Assembly (NCBI GenBank): GCA_035222895.1
Contig: JAVYIG010007913.1
Coordinates: forward strand, 31,475 to 95,474
Length of the DNA: 64,000 nucleotides
Source of the DNA: Strongylocentrotus droebachiensis
Lineage: Eukaryota; Echinodermata; Echinoidea; Camarodonta; Strongylocentrotidae
Direction of reading: 5' to 3'
The translations under genes and the position numbers were made by a program. Positions within the stretch are counted from its first letter, which is position 1. Each line of letters begins with the position of its first letter. The notes below the pieces were generated by a model, which searched no databases, had not been told where the DNA came from, and saw only the letters and a list, made by a program, of their open reading frames with translations. Of the stretch, positions 51,626 through 57,652 are shown in pieces.

Positions 51626-54600
51626 TAAAAAAAATAATAATAATAATAATAATCGAAAGAAAAAGGAAATCGTGACTAAAATTATGAATAGCCAATGTAA
51701 ATTATATATTTTTGTGACTCAATGATGCCTAAGGCTGGTATTTTTCCAGGTTATAATATGTATGGATCTCTCTGATAATAACGTTATTTGTGACTGGGAT
51801 GTTCCATGCCACAAGTTGAAAAATTAATAAATGAAATTAATACAAACAAAGAGTGTCAAAGATAAAATCGACCGGGATTTCGTGACGATTTGATTTTCAT
51901 TAGCTAGTGATTAAGTTTACTGTTTCTACTATGAGGCTAGGGATTGACCGCAGAGCGATCCTTGCAAGAATAAATGACGAATGCTCGGGTCTATAGTTGA
52001 CCAAAACTATCACACACTTATGACAATGTTAGATAGATGTAGGTATGAGGGGGAGGGGGTCTGAGATCATGACCCCGTCTAAGAAATAGTTGCGATTGAT
52101 CCAAATCAATCGTAAGTCCTCTTATCAATCCCAAGTTTGCAGTCTCCTATCTCTTATGTACATAGTTGCAATCGATATCAATCGCAAATAAGTTGTGTAG
52201 TGCGGTAATATCTTTCTATTATGTGATTGTGATATATTTTCGTCCTGTACATTGTTAAATAATGAACAGGGGATTATGTTGTATTTAATTTTTGTTTATC
52301 ACATGATAAAAAAGCTTTGTTATAGTTAGGTTGCAGTTTTGTATAAACTATTTATGTACGAAAAAGAATTGGAGTCTTGAGAAATAAAATCAATAAATAA
52401 TTTTGTTTAGTTACGATTAATCGAAACAGTTATAAACACGGCGAATACAAGGAAAATAATGGTTATTTCTAGGCGTAATCCTACTGTTATATTCTGTTTG
52501 TGTTGTAGCCGCTGTCCCCGACACCGACAGCCCATCCAGAGCGGATGTATAAGATCGTCTTAGCTGGGGATGCGGCGGTGGGCAAGTCCAGTTTCATCAT
52601 GAGATTGTGTAAGGGAATCTTCCATAGCAACCTCAACTCCACGTTAGGTAAGAAAATAATATTGTTTTCTTTATTTCCTTCAAAGGCATTTTGGCCTGCA
52701 TGCTGATTAATTAAAGCCACGGTTGCTATAAATCTTGTCAATCGAACCAAATTTGTTTATAATTCTTCGTTTTATTATCATAACATTTCCCTTCAGCACT
52801 TGCAATTTTGAAAACGAGGTCAGCATATTGTAGTCTTTTACCAAGTTACTATGATTACTTCATCATTGAAGATTTCACTTGGTGTGTGTCTAACACAATT
52901 GAAGTCGAGTCGAGATCTTTTACTTTAGAACAAAAAGATGTTGTTTGCCACTTCTTAGACGTTGTCAATGGATGTTTAAAACGTCGTAATGTTCAAGCTA
53001 CCTCTTCATTTGCGGAAATTAGGGCCATAGGCTACGATGCAACAGAACTGTTTCATTGGTAGGTGAGGTCTTAACATGTAGCAATAGAAAAATATTGACC
53101 CTGGTTACTTAGTGTTACGATTGCCCATGACTGCAACAAAACTGTAAAGAATCACACGCCTCCATGAAGTCCATAGAAGTGGATGAAAGCTGCCTACTAA
53201 ATTTTAAGTAGCTTTTTGTAGTTTTTGGTTGAAGCCTTAAGCTCATTTTAAGGGTTATGCACTATTACAATTCTAAGAAGGTTCTAATTCAAATGAAATG
53301 ATTGTGAAAAGATTGTGATAGTATATCTGTAAAGCGCTTAGAGACATCGTAGATGTATTAAGAGTTATAAAAATGCGGATTATTATTATTTTTATTATTA
53401 TTATTGAACTATCCCACAGGCGTTGATTTTCAAATGAAGACAATCGACGTGGATGATCGTGTCACCTCGCTACAGTTATGGGATACTGCCGGGCAGGAAA
53501 GGTTTCGAAGTATCGCTAAATCTTACTTCAGACGGGCTGATGGCGTACTGCTTCTCTACGACTGTACTTGCGAGAGATCCTTCATCAACGTGCGGGACTG
53601 GATCGAGGCAATTGAGGTAAGCACATTTAAGTTATATATTAAAACCTGCTTTAGTGACCACCTGTCTACAACAAGCACATTTTTTGTTTCCCTTGAAAAT
53701 GGTTTCTCATTGAAACATGTACTAAAGGAACCACAAAGACCACCTGTCTTCAAAGACCTCATTTTGTTTTTCCCTTGGGCGGTCGCTATAGACAAGTTTG
53801 ACTGTACAATGATTTCTCTTGGGTTAGAGGCACGGTTTATCAATTTTAGAATGGTCATGGTTATTTCTACAAGTTTTTCCAATGTTCAGTTTGTATTACC
53901 GTGATTCTGGTGTTGAAATGCACCTCTTGTGAGCCATGCAATGGTTTTAGATATATTTGATTATACGGTATATATTTCAAACGATATCAGTCGATCACAA
54001 TTCCCCTTTTTCCTTTGTATCAAATAGGATGTACAGACATTGGTACAATGAAGTGTGACACTTCATTCATATCATAATTCAATTATTTACTTAGTTTTGT
54101 ACTTCTGTATCCTGTTTTGATATAGACAGTTGAACGGGGAATAAATTACACAAACCATAATTACGCGGAGCCGTGGTGTCTCATCTAATCTAAGCGTTCA
54201 TACTATTCAGTGCTTCTATTACTTTTCGGGAACGTGTTTTTCCGTTATTATGCAAAGATCTTTCCAAAACAAAAGCAAAGCAATGTAATTCTTCCCTGTG
54301 ACCGTTTGACTTTAATTTTAAAGCTTGTATTTAATGTAAAGTCAACAATATCATGTTTGCACGTATTCTATTGTTTATACTTCTATAGGAGAGTTCACAC
54401 AAGCCTGTTCCAGTCATGATATGCGCCAACAAGTTGGATGCTAGGCCATTAGCCATCGCAGAGGGCGTGCGTTGTGTTAGAACAGAAGACGGACAGAGGC
54501 TTGCAACGGTGAGCTACGATCTTTTTTTTTCTGGAGAAAATTTGTATTCAATCATTCTTGAGCAAGAACAAAACAATATATTTGAACAAAGCACATGTTT

Positions 54601-55919
54601 TGAATGTGACATATCAGTAAATACAAACATTGTTACATCAGTTGCAAATGTCTCCATTTATCAAGTAATACAACGAACCTATTGCGTTTGATAGAAAGAA
54701 CCCGCTCAACTCCATAAAAACGTTCAAACATCTTCTTAAAAGTATTCAAAGATAGCAGTTCCCTTTTGTATTTCGTAGAGAATATATAGTGTTTTGCATA
54801 TAAAATGACAAAATTAAAGGTGGATTGCGTACTATCTAGGAAACTAAACAAAAACGAATTTGTATTCGAAAGTACTTCATTGTTTACAAAGCTACGAACT
54901 TGCAATGAAATGATTATTGTAGGAATCCATATTTCAATGCGGCAACTCTTTGCAGAGATAATTTGATGATAGTTGACTCTTTCACTAAGCTTTAAATATC
55001 CTAAATTTCTTGATGGAAATACAAATTGATCGGGATTAATCTTAATAATTTGATATTCCGATTCGTCATCGTTATTATTGGAATTCGTTTTTCACTATAT
55101 GAAAGTGAAACTAATACTTCTCTTATAATCATATTTATTTCTACTAAACAGAAATAGCTAAACAAAAACTACCTAAGCAAGTAAAATGATCAATAACATT
55201 TTGAACCAAATACTGCCAATCATGATTAATATACTTTTTTTCTTCTTTATTGTTTCCTGTAGTCTTTCAATGCTCTTTTCATTGAGACGAGTGCTAAGGA
55301 GGGATCGAACGTTGAGGATGCAGTCATCGAGTTAACAAGGTAATCTTTAAATATACCCCCTCCCCCCCCCCCCCCCCCCCAAAAAAAAAAAATAAAAATA
55401 AAAAATAAAGTAATCATCATGTGCCAACATTTATTATAGATTAAATAAGAATAGTTTATATATGATTTGAAATGTTAGAAGCTTAAATCAAGAAAATGAT
55501 TAACAAACGTTATAATTCTCATTGAATCGAAAGGCCTGGGTTTTTCCAATGAACATCTGTGTATCTGTTGAAAAGATTGTTATCCTCCGTGATGAACGAT
55601 GATAAGCAGTTAGGTCCAAACAATATGTGAATATCCGTCGTGAAGATCAGAGGAGTAGGGGTAAATGTTGCTTTGTTATATCGGGAGGGGAGACCAAGGC
55701 GAATTAGAACCTCAAGTCAATATTCCTTAAGAGGGATACCAAACAGTTAATGTAGATGATGATGATATAATATATAAATTAGTATATATCATATTTTTAT
55801 ATATTATTTTTGACAGACAACTCCACAAGAGAGAGGATTTAGAGGTAAGCTCGAGTGGAATAACACTCAACACAGAGACACCTGCGAAGAAGAAGGACTC
55901 GGGGTGTTGTGACTTTTAA
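14739..55919 (+). CDS. RASEF: RASEF/Rab45-type EF-hand, coiled-coil Rab GTPase (isoform with module 1)
   Basis: Nineteen coding exons join in phase to give 763 aa. Residues 27-100 are two EF-hands with loops at 39-50 and 71-82. Residues 131-355 are a coiled coil; its [20 protein letters not shown] stretch is close to vertebrate RASEF. Residues 356-552 are a Ser/Arg-rich disordered linker containing [18 protein letters not shown], a RASEF signature. Residues 565-763 are a complete Rab domain: P-loop GDAAVGKS at 572-579, switch [31 protein letters not shown], and a C-terminal CCDF for prenylation. Known RASEF is a perinuclear, self-associating Rab of about 740 aa, so the length agrees. The coiled-coil and Rab exons are shared with two other N-termini (26776 and 39739). 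The gene is complete at the coding level. Calcium sensing and membrane trafficking are inferred from the family. Confidence 0.92.
14830..15300 (+). repeat. diverged segmental duplication, copy 1
   Basis: Segments such as CTGCGATTGTTAATACC, TTATGTAGGTA, GTCATTCGTTCGTGT and CAATCATTCATGCAT recur in the same order at 16425-16960. The offset is about 1.6 kb. It lies in the first intron of module 1. Confidence 0.6.
16425..16960 (+). repeat. diverged segmental duplication, copy 2
   Basis: Direct counterpart of 14830-15300. Its right end runs into a 43-bp palindrome. Confidence 0.6.
16961..17003. repeat. perfect 43-bp palindrome
   Basis: Twenty-one-base arms (AATTCATGCACGAATAGTTA plus T, and its exact inverse) flank a single central A. 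There are no mismatches. Confidence 0.95.
17297..17461. mobile_element. inverted-repeat element with CTAACTCGGC ends and telomere-like core
   Basis: The ends CGGACTAACTCGGCTCAAAG and CTTTGAGCCGAGTTAGCCCG are inverted copies. The centre (17364-17400) has degenerate CCCTAA units. Confidence 0.75.
17690..17770 (-). repeat. tRNA-like SINE fragment
   Basis: On the minus strand GTGACCCGGGTTCGATAC is a good tRNA B box, preceded by GGGTTAAGTGATTGGCGTTC. The acceptor stem does not close and flanking sequence is AT-rich, so this is a SINE remnant rather than a tRNA gene. Confidence 0.5.
19081..19366. mobile_element. MITE family C copy 1 (TAGAGTGGT ends)
   Basis: Left end TAGAGTGGTAAAGTGTGACG and right end GATGTCACAGCTTCGGTACT then CTCTA are inverted. 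It is homologous along its length to the element at 41050-41316. Confidence 0.8.
19429..19746. mobile_element. MITE family D copy 1 (AAGGGAGTTTACAGATA ends)
   Basis: AAGGGAGTTTACAGATA and its inverse TATCTGTAAACTCCCTT bound a 318-bp segment. The internal GCTCATGAAAGTTATGTAA and CAGGTGGAAGTATTCTTT recur at 23114-23428. Confidence 0.85.
20454..20644 (+). CDS. RASEF: RASEF module-1 exon, EF-hand 1
   Basis: The acceptor is TTTTATTTTAG and the donor GTTAGA. It is 191 nt long and ends in phase 0. It encodes the EF loop [12 protein letters not shown] with canonical D-x-D-x-N-G-x-I-x-x-E-E spacing, so calcium binding is expected. Confidence 0.88.
20719..20862. mobile_element. MITE family A copy 2
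   Basis: Same internal motifs as copy 1 (GTACATACGAGATAGGAGAC, ACTTGCGATTGATT). It lies 75 bp after the EF-hand 1 donor. Confidence 0.75.
21560..21747 (+). CDS. RASEF: RASEF module-1 exon, EF-hand 2 and linker
   Basis: It is 188 nt long, begins in phase 0 and ends in phase 2 before GTGAGT. It encodes the EF loop [12 protein letters not shown], with Asp instead of Glu at position 12, then a five-Arg run and [16 protein letters not shown]. That tail corresponds to the AWQDFQARLG-type segment that precedes the coiled coil in vertebrate RASEF. Confidence 0.88.
23114..23428. mobile_element. MITE family D copy 2
   Basis: AATAAGCCAGTTCACGG and its inverse CCGTGAACTGGTCTATT bound a diverged copy of 19429-19746 in the same orientation. 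Confidence 0.8.
24151..24320. mobile_element. MITE family E copy 1 (CTACAGTTAACA ends)
   Basis: It shares TTATCAACACCCCTTGTAA-type and CTCAAGGATGAAAAGTGGAC segments with copies at 36837 and 57677. Confidence 0.55.
24761..25075. mobile_element. palindromic element, about 75-bp arms
   Basis: CCAGGGGGGTGTTTCACAAA at the left and TTTGTGAAACACCCCCAGG at the right are near-perfect inverses. The inversion continues through AAGTTGGACTTAAAAATTAT. The loop is about 160 bp. Confidence 0.85.
26721..26728 (+). promoter_or_regulatory. TATA-like box before module-2 first exon
   Basis: CATATAAG lies 48-55 bp upstream of the module-2 ATG. This is consistent with a short 5' UTR and an internal promoter. In AT-rich DNA such a match is expected often, so this is only suggestive. 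Confidence 0.25.
26776..27236 (+). CDS. RASEF: RASEF alternative first exon, module 2: two EF-hands in one exon
   Basis: The ATG at 26776 has strong context (AAACCATGG). There is no AG acceptor in the roughly 35 bp upstream, so this is a first exon. It has 153 codons plus 2 nt and ends in phase 2 before GTGCGT, the same phase as module 1, so it also joins the exon at 36648 (total 786 aa). EF loops are [12 protein letters not shown] (14-25) and [12 protein letters not shown] (50-61). A 13-Gly run follows at 83-95, encoded mostly by GGT repeats, then a Lys/Gly linker and [20 protein letters not shown], which parallels the vertebrate AWQDFQARLG segment. It is more GC-rich than its surroundings and lacks the intron that separates the two EF loops in module 1. 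It is clearly paralogous to module 1. Confidence 0.88.
30585..30748. mobile_element. palindromic element, about 78-bp arms
   Basis: AGTATTAATGACTGCTTTGA at the left and AAAGCAGTCATTAATACT at the right. The arms continue inward (AATAGTTGTTTTTA, GGGAAGGTTAGAATTG) to a centre at GTGCC. Confidence 0.85.
31322..32211. mobile_element. 890-bp inverted-repeat element with internal palindrome
   Basis: GGGCTAACTCGCCCCACGGG at the left and CCCGTGGGGCGAGTTAGCCC at the right are exact inverses. The inversion continues inward through ATCGATCGAGAGATACC and the ATTGAGTGATTTCAAG region. Inside, 31493-31531 is a hairpin built on GGCTGGTGTTAGTGTTTA. The motif GCTGGTGTTA recurs several times. Confidence 0.85.
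34000..35750 (+). repeat. degenerate satellite, period about 163 bp, about 10 copies
   Basis: A marker of the type GAAACGCACCTGTATGTGTG recurs near 34371, 34541, 34707, 34868, 35038, 35189, 35356, 35518 and 35676. Between markers are TCAACATACTC, ATTAATATTTCA and TATAAACCTCATCACACTGT-type blocks in constant order. Copies are strongly diverged. Confidence 0.8.
36389..36597. mobile_element. MITE family B copy 2 (ACAGTCAAACCTG ends)
   Basis: ACAGTCAAACCTG and its exact inverse CAGGTTTGACTGT bound 209 bp with GACCACCTGTCTACAAAG repeats. The right end is about 50 bp from the acceptor of common exon 1. Confidence 0.85.
36648..36797 (+). CDS. RASEF: RASEF common exon 1, start of coiled coil
   Basis: The acceptor is CCTTTTCAG and the donor GTAAAC; phase 2 in, phase 2 out. 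It encodes [20 protein letters not shown] and onward to [11 protein letters not shown], aligned with vertebrate REQVSTLYQNINLVEPRLIQ. Both EF-hand modules enter here. Confidence 0.88.
36837..36985. mobile_element. MITE family E copy 2
   Basis: ATTATTCATACCCCTTGTAA and CTCAAGAATGAAAGGTGGAC are shared with 24151 and 57677. It starts about 40 bp after the donor of common exon 1. Confidence 0.6.
37665..37755 (+). CDS. RASEF: RASEF common exon 2, coiled coil
   Basis: It is 91 nt long, phase 2 in and phase 0 out (GTAGGA donor). It encodes [20 protein letters not shown], a heptad-rich helix. The module-3 isoform would skip it. Confidence 0.85.
37837..38309. mobile_element. inverted-repeat element (TCAATTCTCGCTACCC ends)
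   Basis: TATCAATTCTCGCTACCCTA at the left and TAGCGAGAATTGACTACT at the right are inverted. The interior has an antisense Lys-poor frame with no family match. Confidence 0.75.
39255..39760 (+). repeat. tandem repeat over the leader and start of module 3
   Basis: A unit marked by TTTCGGGACAGTCGTCGAAA and GATTGAAGTATATTTCGGAA occurs four times, with the GGACAG marker at 39266, 39381, 39497 and 39651. The last interval is longer because that unit carries a copy of the first 30 coding bases. Confidence 0.8.
39588..39626 (+). CDS. upstream mini-ORF copied from the module-3 start
   Basis: It reads [12 protein letters not shown] then TAG; the true start is [12 protein letters not shown]. It arose by tandem duplication of the leader together with the start codon. 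Whether it is translated is unknown. Confidence 0.5.
   Translation: MDMSFNSLKTSQ
39739..41046 (+). CDS. RASEF alternative first exon, module 3: 436-codon disordered N-terminus
   Basis: The ATG at 39739 is preceded by an in-frame TGA 18 codons upstream (39685) and no compatible acceptor, so this is a first exon. It ends after CAG in phase 0 at a GT (41047), matching the phase-0 acceptor of the coiled-coil exon at 42016; the joined product would be 988 aa. I recognise no domain. The protein is rich in Gln, Asn, Ser, Pro and His. It has a 14-residue repeat (HPNGGMHQ-type, 110-137), a 40-residue repeat in three copies (LPQHYKP-type, starting at 223, 263 and 303), two KSxPDLxR motifs (345 and 388) and a basic Ser tail (RKNS, WRSLSRG). 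The start [20 protein letters not shown] could form a helix. Unspliced, it stops two codons later at a TAG. It could instead be an independent single-exon gene, but phase and position favour an alternative RASEF N-terminus. Confidence 0.65.
41050..41316. mobile_element. MITE family C copy 2, inserted in a splice donor
   Basis: TAGAGTGGTGAAGTGTGACG and TGACGTCACAGCTTCGGTAC then TCTA are inverted ends, with a TA duplication on both sides (41048-41049 and 41317-41318), a Tc1/mariner-type signature. Length is 267 bp. Confidence 0.85.
41520..41684. mobile_element. MITE family A copy 3
   Basis: CCAGGGCCCCTTGTTAAAAA and TTATAAGACGGGGACCTGG ends, with ATGTACATAAGAGATAG and ATCAATCGCAAGTC inside. Confidence 0.85.
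42016..42111 (+). CDS. RASEF: RASEF common exon 3, coiled coil
   Basis: It has 32 codons and is phase 0 at both ends (acceptor TTTTAG, donor GTAAGT). It encodes [20 protein letters not shown], a charged heptad helix. It can be entered from exon 37665-37755 or, by phase, directly from exon 39739-41046. Confidence 0.88.
42415..42614 (+). CDS. RASEF: RASEF common exon 4, coiled coil
   Basis: It is 200 nt long, phase 0 in and phase 2 out (GTAAGT). It includes [20 protein letters not shown], the best match to vertebrate RASEF outside the Rab domain. Confidence 0.9.
42940..43101. mobile_element. palindromic element (GGGCCCCGTTGCA ends)
   Basis: GGGCCCCGTTGCACAAAACT at the left and ATGCAACAAGGCCCTGG at the right. 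The arms continue through TTACCATTGATGG-type inverted segments. Confidence 0.85.
43577..43645 (+). CDS. RASEF: RASEF common exon 5, coiled coil
   Basis: It is 69 nt long, phase 2 in and out. It encodes [20 protein letters not shown], aligned with the vertebrate RAYTEDRNSLERQIEIL region. Confidence 0.87.
43830..44154 (+). pseudogene. decayed 3' end of a non-LTR retrotransposon reverse transcriptase
   Basis: One frame reads [20 protein letters not shown]. After a frame change, [19 protein letters not shown] continues through a GRRSRGRRG segment and ends [14 protein letters not shown] before a stop. This order ([18 protein letters not shown], a basic RGR block, a terminal W..M...N.YGT) is typical of the C-terminal tail of LINE polyproteins. 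The frame break and missing upstream parts show it is dead. It sits in an intron of RASEF in the same orientation. Confidence 0.8.
44256..44322 (+). CDS. RASEF: RASEF common exon 6, end of coiled coil
   Basis: It is 67 nt long, phase 2 in and phase 0 out. It encodes [20 protein letters not shown], near identical in pattern to vertebrate ANRKLHDSNDGLRSALEN. Confidence 0.9.
45064..45146. mobile_element. small MITE family F copy 1
   Basis: It has GAGTTAACCAGTTGCTAACG and GTAGTCAATGAGTTAAG ends and shares GGTGGCACTTGTACTAA-type sequence with 46200-46280. It ends 30 bp before the exon 7 acceptor boundary. Confidence 0.6.
45176..45264 (+). CDS. RASEF: RASEF common exon 7, linker
   Basis: It is 89 nt long, phase 0 in and phase 2 out (GTAAGT). 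It encodes [20 protein letters not shown] and an acidic continuation. It is a disordered linker with little conservation. Confidence 0.75.
45375..45590 (+). repeat. degenerate (TAGTTA)n repeat
   Basis: TAGTTATAGTT and TTGTAGTTG variants run for about 200 bp just after common exon 7. Confidence 0.85.
46200..46280. mobile_element. small MITE family F copy 2
   Basis: TTAACCCACTAC and GTAGACAATGGGTTAA are inverted ends. It terminates 33 bp before the exon 8 boundary. Confidence 0.65.
46313..46437 (+). CDS. RASEF: RASEF common exon 8, linker
   Basis: It is 125 nt long, phase 2 in and phase 1 out (GTAAAT donor). It encodes [20 protein letters not shown] and then an acidic end. A decayed copy of its 3' end and donor lies about 175 bp downstream. 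Confidence 0.7.
46412..46700 (+). repeat. tandem duplication of an exon 8 end plus intron start
   Basis: GGTGATAATTACCCGGATGA then GAGGTAAATTTGAAACTTTC is repeated near 46588-46640 as GGTGATAATTATCCTGATGA then GAGGTAAATTTGAAACTTTC, and a CAGGACTTTCAGGAC block is likewise doubled. Confidence 0.8.
47762..47809 (+). CDS. RASEF: RASEF common exon 9, short linker exon
   Basis: It is 48 nt long, phase 1 in and out (acceptor GGTACAG, donor GTAAGA). It encodes [15 protein letters not shown]. It is a multiple of three, so it could be skipped without changing frame. It is the least certain of the common exons. Confidence 0.55.
   Translation, partial: LSYKNQEQENFLKNF
48565..48905 (+). repeat. (CT)n tract with an internal duplication
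   Basis: CT-rich microsatellite interrupted by two copies of a GCGAGTAGGACTCTTCCTAT-type segment (48519 and 48739). It serves as the pyrimidine tract of common exon 10. Confidence 0.85.
48950..49053 (+). CDS. RASEF: RASEF common exon 10, conserved linker motif
   Basis: It is 104 nt long, phase 1 in and phase 0 out. It encodes [20 protein letters not shown], matching vertebrate [19 protein letters not shown]. Its acceptor directly follows a roughly 340-bp CT-rich tract. Confidence 0.9.
49060..49180. mobile_element. MITE fragment beginning at the exon 10 donor
   Basis: GGGGCCTCTTTCATTAAACT and TCAGCCAATCAGATGCC are typical of a dispersed element that also appears, decayed and inverted, near 60300-60410. 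It starts 7 bp after the donor. Confidence 0.5.
49781..50005 (+). CDS. RASEF: RASEF common exon 11, Ser/His/Arg-rich linker
   Basis: It has 75 codons and is phase 0 at both ends. It encodes a disordered segment with [20 protein letters not shown] and a final PQLPQQ. It is a multiple of three and skippable. Confidence 0.75.
50740..51130 (+). repeat. clustered short repeats (TTAGACC, GGGCATTA types)
   Basis: Many direct and inverted copies of short words around TTAGACGA, ATTTAATCAT and GGGCATTATACGAACTGG in a RASEF intron. No coding frame. Confidence 0.5.
51571..51652 (+). repeat. poly-C, poly-A, (TA)n and (AAT)n compound repeat
   Basis: Adjacent simple repeats in an intron. Confidence 0.9.
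52068..52200. mobile_element. MITE family A copy 4 (opposite orientation)
   Basis: GACCCCGTCTAAGAAATAGT, AATCAATCGTAAGTCC and ATCTCTTATGTACATAG are the reverse of copies 1-3. The right end is eroded. Confidence 0.75.
52509..52647 (+). CDS. RASEF: RASEF common exon 12, Rab P-loop and switch I
   Basis: It is 139 nt long, phase 0 in and phase 1 out. It encodes [20 protein letters not shown] and NLNSTLG, the G1 motif and the Thr of switch I. GDAAVGKS is identical to vertebrate RASEF. Confidence 0.95.
53420..53616 (+). CDS. RASEF: RASEF common exon 13, Rab switch II
   Basis: It is 197 nt long, phase 1 in and phase 0 out. It encodes [20 protein letters not shown] and [20 protein letters not shown], with the catalytic Gln of DTAGQ present. 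Confidence 0.95.
53641..53805. mobile_element. MITE family B copy 3
   Basis: AAACCTGCTTTAGTGACCAC and GACAAGTTTGACTGTAC ends. It begins 24 bp after the exon 13 donor and makes that intron's start look open in frame. Confidence 0.75.
54389..54508 (+). CDS. RASEF: RASEF common exon 14, Rab G4 motif
   Basis: It has 40 codons and is phase 0 at both ends. It encodes [24 protein letters not shown] is the guanine-specificity motif. The RTEDGQRLA stretch replaces the usual helix-4 lead, as in vertebrate RASEF. Confidence 0.93.
55263..55339 (+). CDS. RASEF: RASEF common exon 15, Rab G5 motif
   Basis: It is 77 nt long, phase 0 in and phase 2 out. It encodes [25 protein letters not shown] is the G5 motif. 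Confidence 0.93.
55817..55919 (+). CDS. RASEF: RASEF last coding exon with prenylation end
   Basis: It is 103 nt long, phase 2 in, and ends TGTTGTGACTTTTAA. It encodes [10 protein letters not shown] and then [10 protein letters not shown]. The two Cys near the end are expected to be geranylgeranylated. An internal GAG|GTAAGC looks like a donor but reading through gives the expected C-terminus. Confidence 0.92.
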
Positions 55920-55956
55920 TTTTATAGCTCTCCATTTAGAAGCACGTGTACGGAAC

Positions 55957-56275
55957 TTGCCGAGACAACCCGATATATGTCGAACGTAGCCAATGTGTTT
56001 AGAAGAGGGTAGAGACCCTTTGCCGAAAGTTGCCGAGACTATCCGAAATCTGTCGAATTTGGCCGATGTTTTTAGAATGTATACTGCAGACACCCATTTG
56101 TGAAACTACCCTAGACAACCCGGAACTTTTCGAATGCAGTTAAGACATTCAAGAGTGGTCTACGAGGCGAAACCTCTCGAGATGACCTTAAATTTGTCGA
56201 ATACAGCCAAGTAATGGGAAAATTCCCGACGTGGCGATACTCGCCGAGACAGCCCGAAACATTTTTTCTTCTAAA
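55957..56275 (+). repeat. degenerate repeat of about 73 bp after the stop codon
   Basis: Units begin TTGCCGAGACAACCCG (55957), TTGCCGAGACTATCCG (56030), TACCCTAGACAACCCG (56107), CTCTCGAGATGACC (about 56175) and CTCGCCGAGACAGCCCG (about 56240), each followed by a TGTCGAAT...AGCCAA-type block. Confidence 0.7.
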
Positions 56276-56628
56276 TACAACAGAGGCCTTGAACAGTAAC
56301 CCATGTGTTTGAGACGTCACATGGACTTGGATGTATGTATTTTCTAAATCATTAAGCGAAATTACAATTGTCATAATTTTGATATACCTTGTAAGATTGC
56401 ATATTTACAATTTTCGAATCGCTTCAGCATCATGGTTTAAACAAATATTTCACCTAAACGTACTTTGATAGGCGTCCTGAATTTATAGCTTTAAATCACT
56501 TTCCTTTGCATTTTACTACATGTAAAGCTTTTTTAAGCATTATATTTTTAGCTGACTATTTTTGTATTTAGTGCTTGTGTATTTTCCTTGCCCTTGTATA
56601 TTACATTCCATTTTTAGTATAGTTATAG

Positions 56629-57369
56629 GTGGTGCAATAGGCTATGCTTGACAATAATATGAAGTGCAGCATTGTAGAGCTAGAAAATACTTATTTAAAT
56701 CATTTTTACCATCCACTGTTAAAGATCAGACGACGCTTTTAGGCCGTGATATCCGAAACTAGATTTCAAGGGGCGGGCGTTTTAAAAACGCAAGGTCATT
56801 TTCGTGGGGTATATGGACTGATACTTCGACATGGACTATACATTTCGAATTCAAAGAATTGTGAAATGTTTGCAGAAAATATAGTCTTAAGGACATCGGT
56901 GAATACAGCTTTATAGAATTTTCTTGCTAGATTTAGTGGGTCCTGTACCTTGGTAATAAGTCTATTAAAAAAATGTATTTATTTGTTCATTTTATTGTCA
57001 AGCATAGCCTATTGCACCACTGCTTGACAATAATATGAAGTGCAGCATTGTAGAGCTAGAAAATACTTATTTAAATCATTTTTACCATCCACTGTTAAAG
57101 ATCAGACGACGCTTTTAGGCCGTGATATCCGAAACTAGATTTCAAGGGGCGGGCGTTTTAAAAACGCAAGGTCATTTTCGTGGGGTATATGGACTGATAC
57201 TTCGACATGGACTATACATTTCGAATTCAAAGAATTGTGAAATGTTTGCAGAAAATATAGTCTTAAGGACATCGGTGAATACAGCTTTATAGAATTTTCT
57301 TGCTAGATTTAGTGGGTCCTGTACCTTGGTAATAAGTCTATTAAAAAAATGTATTTATTTGTTCATTTT
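56629..57369 (+). repeat. perfect tandem duplication with inverted junction
   Basis: The 349 bp from 56645 are repeated without a visible difference from 57021. Between the copies, 56994-57020 is the exact inverse of 56629-56655 (GTGGTGCAATAGGCTATGCT and onward). Confidence 0.9.
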
Positions 57370-57652
57370 TAATATTTGTTGTAAATGTTACTGTTTTAAA
57401 GATAGTATGTTATTTTATTCTCGCCTAAGTATATGTACAGTCAACCAATACCTATTGCTGAATATCTGCTTCCATTTTTATTTTGTTTTGTTATCACGTA
57501 TTTTCTCCTCTAAAGCTAAAGTTGTATAAAAACAATCGTAATGCGATGTCAACAGTCGAAACTAAAACTTTAGCGCTTGATGAATGTTATATTGTATGGA
57601 CTTTCATATCGCATCAGCATTTTTTCTTCCACCGCTCAACTTAAGAAATAAA

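Larger units (their letters stand above)
55920..57652 (+). other. putative RASEF 3' UTR
   Basis: The first AATAAA on this strand after the stop is at 57647-57652. The stretch holds a degenerate repeat right after the stop and a large perfect duplication, both described separately. The end point is a guess. Confidence 0.35.

Noticed and set aside
53404-53904. Read-through frame after Rab exon 13
   Set aside because: A GTAAGC donor ends the exon at 53616; the remainder is a MITE copy that happens to be open.
55855-55860. GAG|GTAAGC donor inside the last coding exon
   Set aside because: Reading through it gives the expected hypervariable tail and CCDF end; splicing there would lose prenylation. 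It could be a minor isoform, but nothing else supports it.
423-55919. Functional coupling of WDR76 (linked to RAS turnover in vertebrates) with the neighbouring Ras-superfamily gene
   Set aside because: The genes are far apart on opposite strands; adjacency in an animal genome is no evidence of joint function.
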